From Chrysemys picta bellii (lineage: Eukaryota; Chordata; Testudines; Emydidae), in assembly GCF_011386835.1 (NCBI RefSeq), contig NC_088791.1, forward strand, positions 125,650,943 to 125,714,942: a stretch of DNA of 64,000 bases, read 5' to 3'. A program made the translations under genes and the position numbers. Position 1 is the first letter of the stretch; every line of letters starts with the position of its first letter. The notes under the pieces are model-generated. The model ran no database searches. It was given only the letters and a program-made list of their open reading frames with translations, and was not told the DNA's origin. Shown here piece after piece: positions 34,718-45,794 of this stretch.

Positions 34718-34852
34718 TTGGCTCAGAGAGATAGCCCAAAGGATGTGGGAAACCCAGGTTCATAGCCCTGCTTCGTTTGATTTGAATAGGGGACATGAAC
34801 CTGAGTCTCCCACCTTCCAGGTGAGTGTCCTAAACTCAGGCTAGGGTGTCTC
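34718..34852. mobile_element. tRNA-like SINE with inverted second half
   Basis: The forward part GAGAGATAGCCCA, GGATGTGGGAAACCC, AGGTTCATAGCCC is followed by its reverse complement, GGACATGAACCTGAGTCTCC, CACCTTCCAGGTGAGTG, TAGGGTGTCTCTCTC. The forward half lacks about 20 bases (the GTGGTTAGGGC part) that the inverted half partly keeps. It is the same head type as at 34565. Confidence 0.6.
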
Positions 34853-34894
34853 TCTCATCTTTCGGCCCTGACCCCCAGGCCTCAAAAACCTTCT

Positions 34895-34998
34895 TGACAA
34901 GGGTTTAGTTGAAACCAATATGTTTCCATGCAAAGTTTTGGTTTGACAAATCAGCATTTTCCAATGGAAAAATATTTTGTAAAAAAATTCTTGACCAT
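34895..34998 (-). repeat. Dispersed AT-rich fold-back repeat (AGAGCTGGTC family), minus strand
   Basis: The complement reads GATGGTCAAGAATTTTTT, TTTTTCCATTGGAAAATG, TTTGTCAAACCAAAACTTTG, the same pattern as the copy at 8635. It is a fragment. Confidence 0.45.
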
Positions 34999-36635
34999 CT
35001 TTAATTAGCATATTGATGACACATCTCAAAATTCCTGTAGCTACTTTAAGACTGGGTAAGAGAGGTTGGTCTGATTTTTCAGAGGCTCTGTGCACATGTA
35101 GATCATACTGACTTGAACTGGAACTATGCTGCTCAGAACTTGCATGAAAATCATGCCCCCAGGGCACCCAGTGTTAACTGTAATAAAAATAGCACCCATT
35201 CCCCAACTTGTTTACAGAAATCAACTCCTTTACTGAAAATATACTCAGAAAAAATAAAAGGGCAGTCGTCAAAATAAGTAACATCTTAGATTATGTAAAT
35301 GTAGAAATATATTTTAACCATTTGTGCTCGTTATGGTTGGTATTTCTTTCAGCTTTGGTAATTAAGATAGTTTGGTTAGTTTCACTTGGATTTACAACAA
35401 TCCATCACCAGTCAGTTCCACTTTCCAGTTCCTGTAAAATAGCACAATATTTGGTGTCTCAACAATATAGGGGAAGGTTCAACATTAAAGAATCTTCAAA
35501 CGATGCACTTATATGTAAAAATAAATCTTTAAATCACTTCTATACATAATATTTTATTAAACTTTTTAAAAATATGAACCTAAAATTAGATGACATTGTC
35601 CCTTTTACTAGTGCACATGCAACCCTGTTTAATCCTGCTAGATAAAAGAAAAGATATTATAAAGGAGGAAAAAGTTGATCAACTAAATTAAGGGTAAACT
35701 TTGAGTGCTTTGTCAATCTGTACAGCTGTGCATATAATGGAATTCAGATGCAAAATGTAATTGTAGATGTTACTTATGGAAAATATTCATGGTTTAACAA
35801 CCATGCATACACTCAGACTCTCAATCTATAAACAGAAAAGCTTTTTAAAATTTACATTTGGATTATCTGTACTCAGACAGGGATGGACTCTTATTGCATC
35901 AATCTTGTACTGGTACTGGCAGTCACAAACAACTGGGGTAAATATTGAAGCAATTGTCATGCTAGCATGAAATCGAAATACAGTTTTCTTAACTGAGTGC
36001 CAAGTCAAACCTAATGCACATTACCATGAATGTCACGCAACACTTAATAGAAAAATTGACTTGCAAATCTGGCCTAAGTAAGCTAGGTACAGAATGTGTT
36101 GTAGTATACTCAAATACACCATGCATGCAATACAACTAATTTAGTGCTCTAAACAGTGAATGCTAGTTCTGAAAACCACTTAGTTGATTACAACTTCCCA
36201 GTTTTGTATCTACTGTATTTAGGAAATAATGAAAATTGGAAATTAATTAGGCAAGCATAAGGATGGTTTTAAGGTCCCCCTACTGTAAGCAGAAAATCCC
36301 AGAAGTGCTGAAATTTAGTCTAGCGAATGATATGTAACAATATGGGGCAGGCTTTTGGAGCTCTGATAATAAAATAGTGTTAACTTCTGAGTGTGAGTGC
36401 TTTAATTTACTTCCACAAGACACTCTGGTAGCATTCCCATGGGGTTTTAACACTTACTACTGTAAATATCTCAGTTTAATGTGGGTTTTCAAGTCTAGCA
36501 TAATGGAGAAAAGGGTATAGAATATTTAGAAGTGTCTTGGTTTACTGAGCAGGTCTGGACTTCAAGAAGAGTGTTGAAGATCCACGGGATAGACTATGAA
36601 GATCTTATCAGAACCTAGTGTCATTCACAGATCGT
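34999..36635. other. Non-coding stretch, nothing recognised
   Basis: AT-rich sequence. The longest open frame (about 113 codons, 35208-35549) has no recognisable motif and a composition like its surroundings. Confidence 0.4.
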
Positions 36636-37061
36636 GGGTAGCCAGACCTTGGAGAGAGAGATAAAGTCTGCAGTCACAAGACAGGAGCCAAGAGTTAGCT
36701 AGGTCCGACATCAAGGCGTCAGAAGCAGAAGACAAACTGGAGATCAGAACCATGAGTCAGGAATCAGAGTCATGATACTGCAGGGGTCGGAGGCAGGAAA
36801 CACACTGGTGGTCAGGAATCACGAGTCAGATGCCAAGATCTCACGCTGGGCAGCAAGACCAGCGCAGGGTAGAACGCAGTTGTCAGACAGCTTCCTGTTC
36901 CTGCTGCTGGATTACGTAGGGCCAGCAAGCCAATCAGTTGTTCTGGGACTCTGCCAGACCTCAGGGGTGGAGCCTCACACTGGGCTTCATGGTCTCAGGC
37001 AAGCTATTGTCAGCAGGTTACCAGATGGAGGGCCCAGGGTTTGACCTGTGGGTCATGACAC
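36636..37061. repeat. Repeat-like region with recurrent GTCAGGA units
   Basis: GAGTCAGGAATCAGAGTCATG, GGTCAGGAATCACGAGTCAG and similar GTCAG- and GAGTCA-containing units recur between 36680 and 36850. The block ends GACCTGTGGGTCATGACA, which could be an LTR-like CA end. It resembles a sauropsid LTR-type repeat I have seen, but I cannot place the left end or a target duplication. Confidence 0.4.
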
Positions 37062-39250
37062 CTAGAAGATAGTTGGCTTTTAAAACTAAAGATCCATGTC
37101 TTTTGGTAATACTGCTTCTCTAAAGATGTTGCCTGGTTTAGCTCCTTATTGCAAGTCTGGTGGAAGTCCCCTAGCCACCTGAGAGGGCCTCTGTTAGTCT
37201 TTCTGCACCATCCCCTCCATATAGATGCTGCCCTTGGAAAGTTCCATGCAGTGACTAGTGAAGGAGCTTGTCACAGTAGCTGAACCTCATTGGTTGTGCA
37301 TTAGTTCTTCTGCTGGGGCCTATTTTATCAGATATCCTTTCTCAGCTACCTTACCTTCCTGGCAGGTCAAATTAAAATTATTCTAATTTTTGGAGGTGTA
37401 TGCCTTTGATGCTTCGTTATTTGTTTTATTAACTGATCTAACATAATGCTGGTCCCTCCCTATTTACTGTTCTTGGGTCAGATTTTGTGCTGTCCTGAAT
37501 TTAGGGCTAGACACTGATTCTTTTTAAAAAGTGAGATTTGAGTTTCTCTTGTACTTTTCACAGCTACAGGTGTCCCCCAAATTATGGGAGGGTGCTGGTT
37601 CTGAACAGGCCATCTGATTTTCAAGTTGTTAGTTTTTTTTTTAACTGAGTCAATGGAGCGCCACTGATTTACAGTAAGTGAGAATCTAGTTTAGTAGCTT
37701 TTTTTACAGAATTAAAATTCTCAGGGTTTCAGCTCAACGAATTTAAAAAAAGTAAAACTCAGACAAACTGAAAAACATCAACTTCAAAGCAAGGTCCATC
37801 ATTCCGCTTTATTCTGGGTCTTCATTCATTTTTTAGACAATGCTTACTTCCTGTGGTGAAGGGATATACCAAATGGCCAATGAAAACAGACAGCAATGTG
37901 AGGAAGTTTCCACAATCCCTTCCCAAGCTACATCACTTCTATTCCTAAACAGGGGAATGTGGTCTTTTAATATTCAGGATCAATTTGAACAAAGTATTGA
38001 ATTTTTAAAGTTTCATCTAAGCCGAGTCTAGTTATTGTGTCTTCACTTCCAGCCCTGTGTGTAGTGTTTTATCAGAAAACAAAAACAAGACTTCATTTCA
38101 AACATAAAAGTGGGAACAAAATGTTTATAGACTATGATAGCATGCAATGGGACATCTGTGAGACTAGACTCTCCCCACCCCTTTTATGTCTAATTTTTTC
38201 TAATTTTTTTTTCTGGTACAGAACTTTAGATTTTTCTGTCATCTACTTTCCAGTAAGTGAAAGCTTGGAAGTTTGTTTTACTCTATTAAATCTACTCATT
38301 GGTATATAGAGTCCGCATTCCATAGAGACATCAGTTCAGCTATGAGTGAATTATTTATAAACCATTTAATAGGAGAATTGCTGTAAAATATTTTAAAATG
38401 TAGTTTAGACTCTAAATCAAAGTCAACAGCAAACAAATCTAGGCTTTCCTTAGAGAATCCCATGGAATTTTTCCCATTCTTATTTTAAAATTCTCCCTGT
38501 CATATAAAATGTTGTAGCAGGGCTACTGTGGGTTCAGGGCAAAATCTGAAACTGAGGGCTCCCCCCACTTCCAAAAAATTACCATGAAGATGAAAGTTTA
38601 AGAAAAGGGGAGGAGATTGGGGAGGGGCATAGGGAAATCAGAAGGCCTACTCCTGAGGGATTGCTGTTCTCTCCGCAGTCCCAGCTCTCCCTGCAATCTG
38701 GCTCTACTGCCAGTGGGAGCAGGATCCCCAACCCTGCTGTTACCTCTGGCCTCTCAGCCTGGCAGTCACCTTGGGCCCAGCGTGATAATGGCAGGGATCT
38801 GGGCCTGGTTGGGGCAGGCAAGTCACTATCGATGATAGGCACCAAACCTGAATGGTGCTCTGACCCCATGCACCAAGTCACAGTGCCTCTCACTCAAATT
38901 TGGCCTGGCCATCCCACCATCATCTTGGGGGGCCTCACAAATGGGGGGCCTGCGGCAAACTGCCTTGTCCCTCTTCTCCCCGGTCCACTCTGTGTTGTAG
39001 CAGAATAATCACTTTCTCTCAAGTTCCTTCCAATACGAAAACCCATGCTTTTGCTGGGAGAAAACTAGAGCCATGTTTAAAAAACGAAACCTTTCACAAT
39101 TAAGGAAATTGATGTGGAAATTTTTTCCCTCAAGTTTCATGAAAAGCTATATATTCTACAATTTATCTCAAATTATGCATCTTTTCCCACAAAAAAAAGA
39201 ATACTTCATACTTTCATGGTGGGATCTCAACTCACTTTTACAAACATTGA
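37062..39250. other. Non-coding stretch, partly GC-rich
   Basis: AT-rich sequence with a GC-richer part at about 38600-39000 that may be an unnamed interspersed repeat (GGGGGGCCTGCGGCAAACTG). Open frames there lie on both strands and reflect composition only. Confidence 0.4.
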
Positions 39251-39550
39251 GGCCTAGTCTACACTGGGGAGGCGGGGGGGAATTGATCTAAGTTACGCAA
39301 CTTCAGCTGCATGAATAAAATAGCTGAAGTTGACATACTTAGACCTACTCACCATGGTGTCTTCACTGTGGTGAGTTGACTGCTGATGCTCCCCCGTCGA
39401 CTCCGCCTGCGCCTCTCATGGCAGTGGAGTACAGGAGTTGATGGGAGAGTGCTCGGGGATCAATTTATCGCATCTAGACTAGACACGATAAATCGACCCC
39501 TGCTGGATCAATCGCTGCCCACCGATCCGGCGGATAGTATAGACATACCC
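39251..39550. mobile_element. MITE-like DNA transposon with 3-bp TSD
   Basis: The left end GGCCTAGTCTACACTGG and the right end AGTATAGACATACCC are inverted (about 11 of 15 match). TGA flanks both sides (39248-39250 and 39551-39553), which fits the 3-bp duplications of PIF/Harbinger-type elements. The interior has a clean hairpin around TCTAGACTAGAC (39471-39484) with arms AATTTATCGC and ACGATAAATCG. It is non-coding. Confidence 0.7.
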
Positions 39551-39820
39551 TGAGTTTCCCAAGATTCCTTTGGGGTTAGTATTATAATTAGTATAAAAAG
39601 AAAAAAAATCCTCGCTTATGAATGTCTGAAATGTCATGTGATAAAGTGAATTACTTTTCTTAACACCTCATCCCATGTTACTCAATCAAATCAAATGTTT
39701 TTATAAGAACAATTACAGGGCTAGGGGAGCCCATGCTAGCTGAGGTTAAAAAGTGCAAGTTTCTATTTTTGTCTAGCAGTTTGAGTGTATTGGAAAGAGA
39801 TTGAAATCGGGCTACGGCCT

Positions 39821-39938
39821 CAATCCTGCAAATACTTTAGCATGTGTATAACTTTACACAGGTGAGTTGTCCCACTGAAGTCGCTAGGACTTCTCATGTA
39901 CAGCAAGTAAAGCATGTGCTTAAACTGTTCCAGGATTG
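39821..39938. repeat. Small palindromic repeat (CAATCCTG...CAGGATTG)
   Basis: The arms CAATCCTGCAAATACTTTAG, CATGTGTATAACTTTAC and their complement (AGTAAAGCATGTGC, TGTTCCAGGATTG) meet around CCCACTGAAGTCGCTAGGAC. It is about 118 bases and could form an imperfect hairpin. Related sites occur at 29821, 46734 and 57272. Confidence 0.7.
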
Positions 39939-40122
39939 GGACCAAAATATGGTCTTCAAAGTAATATTTTAAATGACCCAACACTTACGCACATGTTTAA
40001 TTTTATACACATGTATAGTACCATAGAGGCCAATGAGACTACTTGTGCATAAAGTTAAACATGTGTGTACATATTGGCATATCTGGGCTGAAATGTATTG
40101 AAGAATTTTAAAAAATGGAGAC

Positions 40123-40609
40123 TGTGGCAGAGCAGGGGTAAAACCCCCTTTAAAGCCCTGCCAAAATGCTGGCTACAGCCTGCTATCTGGCCAGTAGGCC
40201 AGGTGTAGAGATGCAGGTACTCAGCAGGGAGCCCAGCTGCAAGCCCTAACGAGGGCTAGCTCAGACGAACATGCTGGGCTAAGTAGTGACAGCTGGGCTG
40301 GGGCAGGAGAGAGCTATAAAAGCCCTGGGCAAAAAAAAAAAAAAAACCACAGTGGGGAGGCCCCCCCCTGGGAGGAGACAGGAGGGCAGTATCTCTGTCT
40401 CCTCGCCAGCAAGGAAGCCTCAAGAGCCAGGAATCCCTGGGGAGGGTCTGTAGAGCACTAACTGTTGGGGGATCTGGGAACTGCACAAACACTGTAAATA
40501 AAGATACTGGTGTGATCCAACAAAAGAAGGAGTGAACACTCTTTATTATACCAGCCTAAACACAGGGTGCAGGCACAAAAGTGGGAGAGCCTGCGCGGAC
40601 CCTGTGACA
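40123..40609 (+). mobile_element. Solo LTR with perfect 5-bp TSD
   Basis: The element begins TGTGGCAGAGC and ends GACCCTGTGACA and is flanked by GAGAC on both sides (40118-40122, 40610-40614). It contains a TATA box (CTATAAAAGCC, about 40315) and a polyadenylation signal in TGTAAATAAAGATAC (about 40494), in the expected order. An A run of about 17 lies at 40330-40346. It is 487 bases with no internal genes, so recombination between two LTRs probably removed the provirus. Confidence 0.85.
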
Positions 40610-40614
40610 GAGAC

Positions 40615-41583
40615 CTACTTTTATGTTGAAAAGCTAGAAGGTTACATCTGGTTTAAATATTGCTGGATGACACAATTTGAGCGTTTTGTCAAATTTTCAA
40701 ATTATTATATTGTTAAAAAGATTAGAATGTATTTGAGGGTATTTGGTACTTGTTTCAGGAGATAAACTGCTGTAACATCTCTATTAAATATTTCCTCTAA
40801 TATAGCAAACTCTATTTTGGTGGGTGTAAACACTTAGATCATTTTTAGAAAATTTATATATACATACACGTTTGACTCATCTTTCCTCTCGCTATCCTTT
40901 TAACAGTAACACTGAAATATATTAAGCTTAAAAAAGGCCGTTAGCTAACAGTCTCCTGATGTTAAAAAATAAATAACTAAAGCTCTAGTAAACATTTCCA
41001 CAGGGAGTATCTCCTGTACTATCAAGAACATAATACCAGACGTAACTCAGCATAGCCTTTTTCCTAAACAGATTTACATAACATCAATTATAATAAACCC
41101 AGCAGGGCATTATACCCATATATTTCTGTTACTGAAAGCAAACAAAACTAAAATAGGTGCTATGAGGGTGGCAACATTTGATAAATAAATGGATTTCTTT
41201 TTTTCTGATAAAATCCAATGAGTTATTTTTAATAATTGGAGTTATACATTTTAATAATGGTTTCACAATCCTAACTGCTACATCAGATCTTCAATATTCC
41301 ATCATGGGAGCTTGTTTTTTTCTAAACAAAAATTTCATTATATTGTTTCCCCCTTCCCATTATGTTTGGCCTAAAAAAGTATGGTCCCATGTTTATTCCT
41401 GTCTGACATGGAATTTTCTTCTCTATTTGGGTGCAAATAGTCATGTCAAAAAGTTGTTAATTATCATTATTAGCTCAACAGTAAATGGCAACAGTTTAAC
41501 TGGTGCATTGCAGACCTGGCTTCATCCTTGAAAGAAGAGGTGTGCTGCTGCCACCCAGTCTCAGAATACTGTTTGGCCTAGAG
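40615..41583. other. Non-coding stretch, nothing recognised
   Basis: AT-rich sequence. An open frame of about 117 codons (41178-41531) has a hydrophobic composition caused by T-rich DNA and no known domain. Confidence 0.4.
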
Positions 41584-41758
41584 CAGTGGTGGGCAACCTG
41601 CAGCCTGCGCTGCTTACCGCAGCTCCCATTGGCCAGGAATGGCGAACTGCAGCCACTGGGAGTTGCGGGCGGCCGTGCAAATGTAAACAAACTGTCTGGC
41701 GGCCCACCAGCAGATTACCTGGACGGGCCGCGTGTGGGCCACAGGTGGCCCACCACTG
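41584..41758. mobile_element. hAT-like non-autonomous DNA transposon
   Basis: The ends CAGTGGTGGGCAACCTG and its complement CAGTGGTGGGCCACCTG (right side) match at 16 of 17 bases. The flanks GCCTAGAG (41576-41583) and AACTAGAA (41759-41766) share the central CTAGA, fitting a decayed 8-bp duplication at an NNCTAGNN-type hAT target. It is 175 bases and GC-rich. Confidence 0.85.
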
Positions 41759-41766
41759 AACTAGAA

Positions 41767-42733
41767 GGAGGTGCACTGGACTGGGACACAGTGGGTTCCG
41801 GTCTTAACTCTTCCATTTGTTGCTGATGATATTTCTGTGCACTTCACAACCCTTATTACAGGCCAAGACTTCATGTCCTGACCCAAAGAGGTATGCCACT
41901 ATTATTTCCTCCTATTGTACAAATAAGGTACCTGAGAGATTGGTAAACATCACTTCATGCAGAGCAAGGAATAGATGTCTGGTCTATACTCTGACAGAGC
42001 CTTTCATCAGCACTACATATACATTTTTTAAAGATGGCATATATAGTTATATGCAAATTATTAACAAATGTGCAAATCAGCTTATTAAATCATTTGTATA
42101 AATGTCACATGGAGCATCACAAAACTTGGAATCACATATGGAGCATCACTACTGATTAAAAAAATGCAGAGTCTAATGTGAGAGGCATTTCATTTTGGTA
42201 TGACTGGGTGGGGCTTAGTGGGGCTGGGTGGGTTTTGACAGAATAGCACCACTACTTTCTTCCCAGTCTGACCCATCTCTATTAAACATGGAGAAAATCA
42301 TCCAGTGAATGAATTAACTTCCAGTATAAAATTTTCATGGCACTGTCCTTCCCAAATTCCCACTGTAAACATACCTGACAGATGTCTGCAGTTTACAAAC
42401 ATTTGTTACTGTTTGAAGCCTCTGTGCTTTGAGAAACACATTGAGAAACTGCCAAAAAAGTATCTTCCTGCATTGTTAACCAACCAAATAGATAATCCTT
42501 CAAGTGTGTGTCATATATAATGACAATGTTCCAAACCATTATCACTGAGACCATCTGTAACAACCAATCAGACAAGAAGCTATACCTTCTAGAATGAATC
42601 TAGTTCAAAAACAATTTGCATCTCCCCAAACTCCATATGGTAAAGAGATCCACATTATTCATGCGTCTGTAGTGTATGCTTTCTATTTGTTAGAAATACT
42701 TTGTTCGTTCTAAATCATGTTGTAGGCATAGAG
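41767..42733. other. Non-coding stretch, nothing recognised
   Basis: AT-rich sequence with no element or coding signal that I recognise. Confidence 0.4.
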
Positions 42734-42890
42734 CTGGGGTAGTCAACAGGACCGCCAGATGCTTTTGAACAGACCCCGAAATCTTTTTATTTACTTATTA
42801 TTATCATTATTGTTTTCGATGGTGTCTGGATCTTGGCTATACCTTGACCAAGAAATTTGGACCTTGACAAAAAATAATTGACTCTCCCTG
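42734..42890. mobile_element. hAT-like non-autonomous DNA transposon with perfect 8-bp TSD
   Basis: The 157-base element runs from CTGGGGTAGTCAACAGG to AATAATTGACTCTCCCTG. Its ends are imperfect inverted repeats (complement CAGGGAGAGTCAATTATT). GCATAGAG flanks it exactly at 42726-42733 and 42891-42898. The inner CTTGACCAAGAAATTTGGAC is a hairpin-like block. Confidence 0.8.
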
Positions 42891-42898
42891 GCATAGAG

Positions 42899-44480
42899 AG
42901 TATGGTGCTGGACACTCTGTAAATGCCTGTAATAATAAAAACAGCAGAGTGAGCAAGAAATGCACATTTTGGGGAAGATCTTCCAAACCCATTAATTATA
43001 TAAGCTGTCCTATTAAAATTAGCGAGATTACTCTCCTATTATTAAGTATTACTCACACCAATAAGGATTTGCAGAAACAGGCCTTTACTGTATAAGGGTT
43101 ATAAGCCAAAGTATAGGTATGGAAACACATATTAATGGACCAAGACTGAAAGCTTTTCCACTCACTGGGAAGTCCCATTTAAGTCAATGGGAGTCACATA
43201 CACAGCATTATTAAAAGACACAGCATTATTAAAAGACACTACTTGACTTTTGGCTGGCTGTTACCTATTAAGCCTACAAGTGTTTTACTAGTGACACTGA
43301 CAGATGCAAGTTGGTGTTTGCAGACAGAAACCAAATTGGTTATAGAAATGGGGACTTTTTTCCTTTAAACACAGAGTATGTTCATAGTATGTCAAGGTTA
43401 TACATTCAATTTTTCAACAAAACTTAAAGATTAAATTCATAACCACAATTCTTCTCTTCTGGATATTCACCAGAATATAGGTCCACTGATTTCAGTAGAG
43501 TTTTATCTGTCTTTACCAGTGGTAAATTTGGCCTATAGTCGAATCTGTGATACACACACAGTGGCGGGGGCAGGAGGGGGGGGGCGGGGTGGACCTACGT
43601 TGTGGAAACTCTGGATGTTGTCATTTGTAGAACAGAATATTTCAGCCTCTAAAGCCAGTTCGGGTTGTATTCTTAAAAACGGCACATATATGTAGTATTC
43701 CTACAGAGCTCCTTCTTCGGCAGGGAAGGAAGAAAGATGCTTCCTAACATCTCAAACAGGAAGCACTATCGTGTATCATATCAGCCATGAAAGAAATGGA
43801 ATAAACACATCCTACTGGGTGAGGCCAAACTGACTTGTCTATCAGATGACTTGTCCACTTATATATACAAGGTTTAACTCCTTGACCTGTAGTGTACATA
43901 TAATATGAGAAGTGAACTGTCAGGCACAACCAACTGGTTTGGGCTTGTGTTATACACAATGCATAAGCAGGAGTTATACTGTAGAGAAAAGGAGTAGAAA
44001 CTCCACAATAGGATTAGAAATTTGGATACTTATGCCACAGTCTAGAATTAATCAGTTGCACAGCTTGCTATTTGCTAATATCTTCCTGGACAAGATGAAG
44101 TCAAAATAAGGTCAAACTAATTAATATTGAACAGGTACATGTAATGGAGTGTCGTCTATATAAGGGAGAAATTATACAACTGATGAGAGGTTGGTTTGCT
44201 GCCAGAGTCAGAGCTGTCAGCAGTTAAAATTTGTCTTCATAGGAAGCATTGGAAATAATAATGAATTCTGATTAATAACAGAATGAAGATTTCTGATTTA
44301 ACCCTGGAATTAGAGCAAGATGAAAGGTTGCTCCAATGCTAAGGTTAACAGCTTGGTTAAGAAGACTGTCTTGTCCAAAAAAAAATTTATTTCCTTTTGA
44401 AACCTACAAATTCTACTTACATACTTAGACCCTACCAAAAGTTCCTACGTGAATATTGTTTTCTTGTTCACACTAATACA
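42899..44480. other. Non-coding stretch with a small tandem duplication
   Basis: AT-rich sequence. ACACAGCATTATTAAAAG is repeated about 2.2 times from 43200 to 43239. TTAAGTCAATGGGAG at 43179 is another site of the palindrome-core family. A G-run (GGAGGGGGGGGGCGGGG) lies near 43572. Confidence 0.45.
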
Positions 44481-44572
44481 TTTCAATGCAATCTATGGAA
44501 CTCTCTGTCCAGGATATTATTGAGTTGAACTCCTTACTAAGATTCAAAATAGGATTAGACAATTACTTGTGT
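44481..44572 (+). mobile_element. CR1/L3-type LINE C-terminal fragment
   Basis: TGGAACTCTCTGTCCAGG followed by AAGATTCAAAATAGGATTAG corresponds to the WNSL...RFKxGLD end of CR1-type ORF2, with a frameshift between the two blocks. It is a short old fragment. Confidence 0.5.
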
Positions 44573-44726
44573 GCATTTGCAGTTACATCAGCAAGGACGT
44601 ATGTCACAAAGATTATCAAGCCTGATGATCCAAAGAAATAAGCTGAGGAAATCTCTCCCCATAGTACAATATTGCACAACTGGACACGTGCATGTGGACT
44701 GTGGGAGTGTTTTGCCTTCATCCAAA

Positions 44727-44830
44727 GTAGAGCTATTTCAGCAAACTTTCTTCTCTAAGGAGAAAAGGGGAAATGGTTTTCCTGAACGTTTTTGTGAAAA
44801 CTTTCCTCATCATTTTCTAACCAGCTCTAC
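44727..44830. repeat. Short AGAGCT fold-back repeat
   Basis: The sequence starts GTAGAGCTATTTCAGC and ends TTCTAACCAGCTCTAC, with inverted ends and an inner GAAAACTTTCC block. It is a short internally deleted member of the family at 8635. Confidence 0.55.
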
Positions 44831-44867
44831 TCTGAAGCTTCAGGAACAAGCCATTGTCAAAGGAAGG

Positions 44868-45240
44868 TGTGATGGGGCCTATATGCTCCATCTCTGGTTG
44901 AACCAGAGAGGGGTTAAACCCTTGCCTGGGTCTAAAAAGAAACTCTAGCTCGGAAACTGAGGCGTCAGGCCTGCAGAAAAAGCTGACAGGTGTTGACTGT
45001 GAGGCTGCTGGAAAATAGAGCCAAGAGCTGGGCCTCATAGGCAGGGAAGTCTTAGAAAGCCCAGGCTTCCAACAGAGCAGAGAGGTGCTCCTGGGAAGAA
45101 AGAGTGGAGTTTCTTCGCAGATAGGACAGGAACCAAACCTGGGCATAAGACCTGGGGACTCCCCCTTATTCTCTTTCAACTTGCCCCCAGGGAAAGACTA
45201 GCATATGGCCACCATGCAGAGAGGGGGGATCTTAATTGCT
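44868..45240 (+). repeat. Possible LTR-like fragment starting TGTGATGGGG
   Basis: TGTGATGGGGCC at the left is very like the start of the solo LTR at 52356 (TGTGATGGGGTA). The body includes GAGGGGTTAAACCCTTGCC, and is non-coding. No CA end or target duplication is found, so it is a fragment or a diverged copy. Confidence 0.4.
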
Positions 45241-45794
45241 TCTGTAGGAAAGTTAGTTTCATCCTTTTACTCTTAGGTTCCGGGCCATTTCAATCTATTA
45301 AGTTAGAGAACAGAAATTACATCTTATTGTCTATGCTGTGAAGAAGATCCCAACTGAAAGAAATGTGGACGCATTTTTAAGTTGTATCACAAGACAAATG
45401 TAAGTAAAGTAAACCACCTAATACCTGAGAAAATGCATACAGGTCATCCAGCCGCAAGCAATTTCCCGCCTCCCAAATCTCATTGTTCTGTGTTACATGA
45501 AGGTAGTAAAATGTAAAATGCATATAAGTTTTCACTAAAGAATCTTTAACAATTGCAGGGGAAAGTAGTCATGACACAATGCCACCCACAATTTTAAAAA
45601 GGTCTAAGCCCACTCAATCGCACCCATACATGGCCTCCATCTTTCTTCTCAAGTAAGGGTAGCCACTATCCACCTCCAGATAGACCAGTCTTCCTCTCGG
45701 AGAATCTGAGAACTTGTGACTCTCTAACATGGATGTGTGACTGTAATCCCTTCTCTTAGTCAAGCCTTTTGATTTGCATATATATAGACTGCCA
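45241..45794. other. Non-coding stretch, nothing recognised
   Basis: AT-rich sequence up to the junction with CR1 copy 4. Confidence 0.35.
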
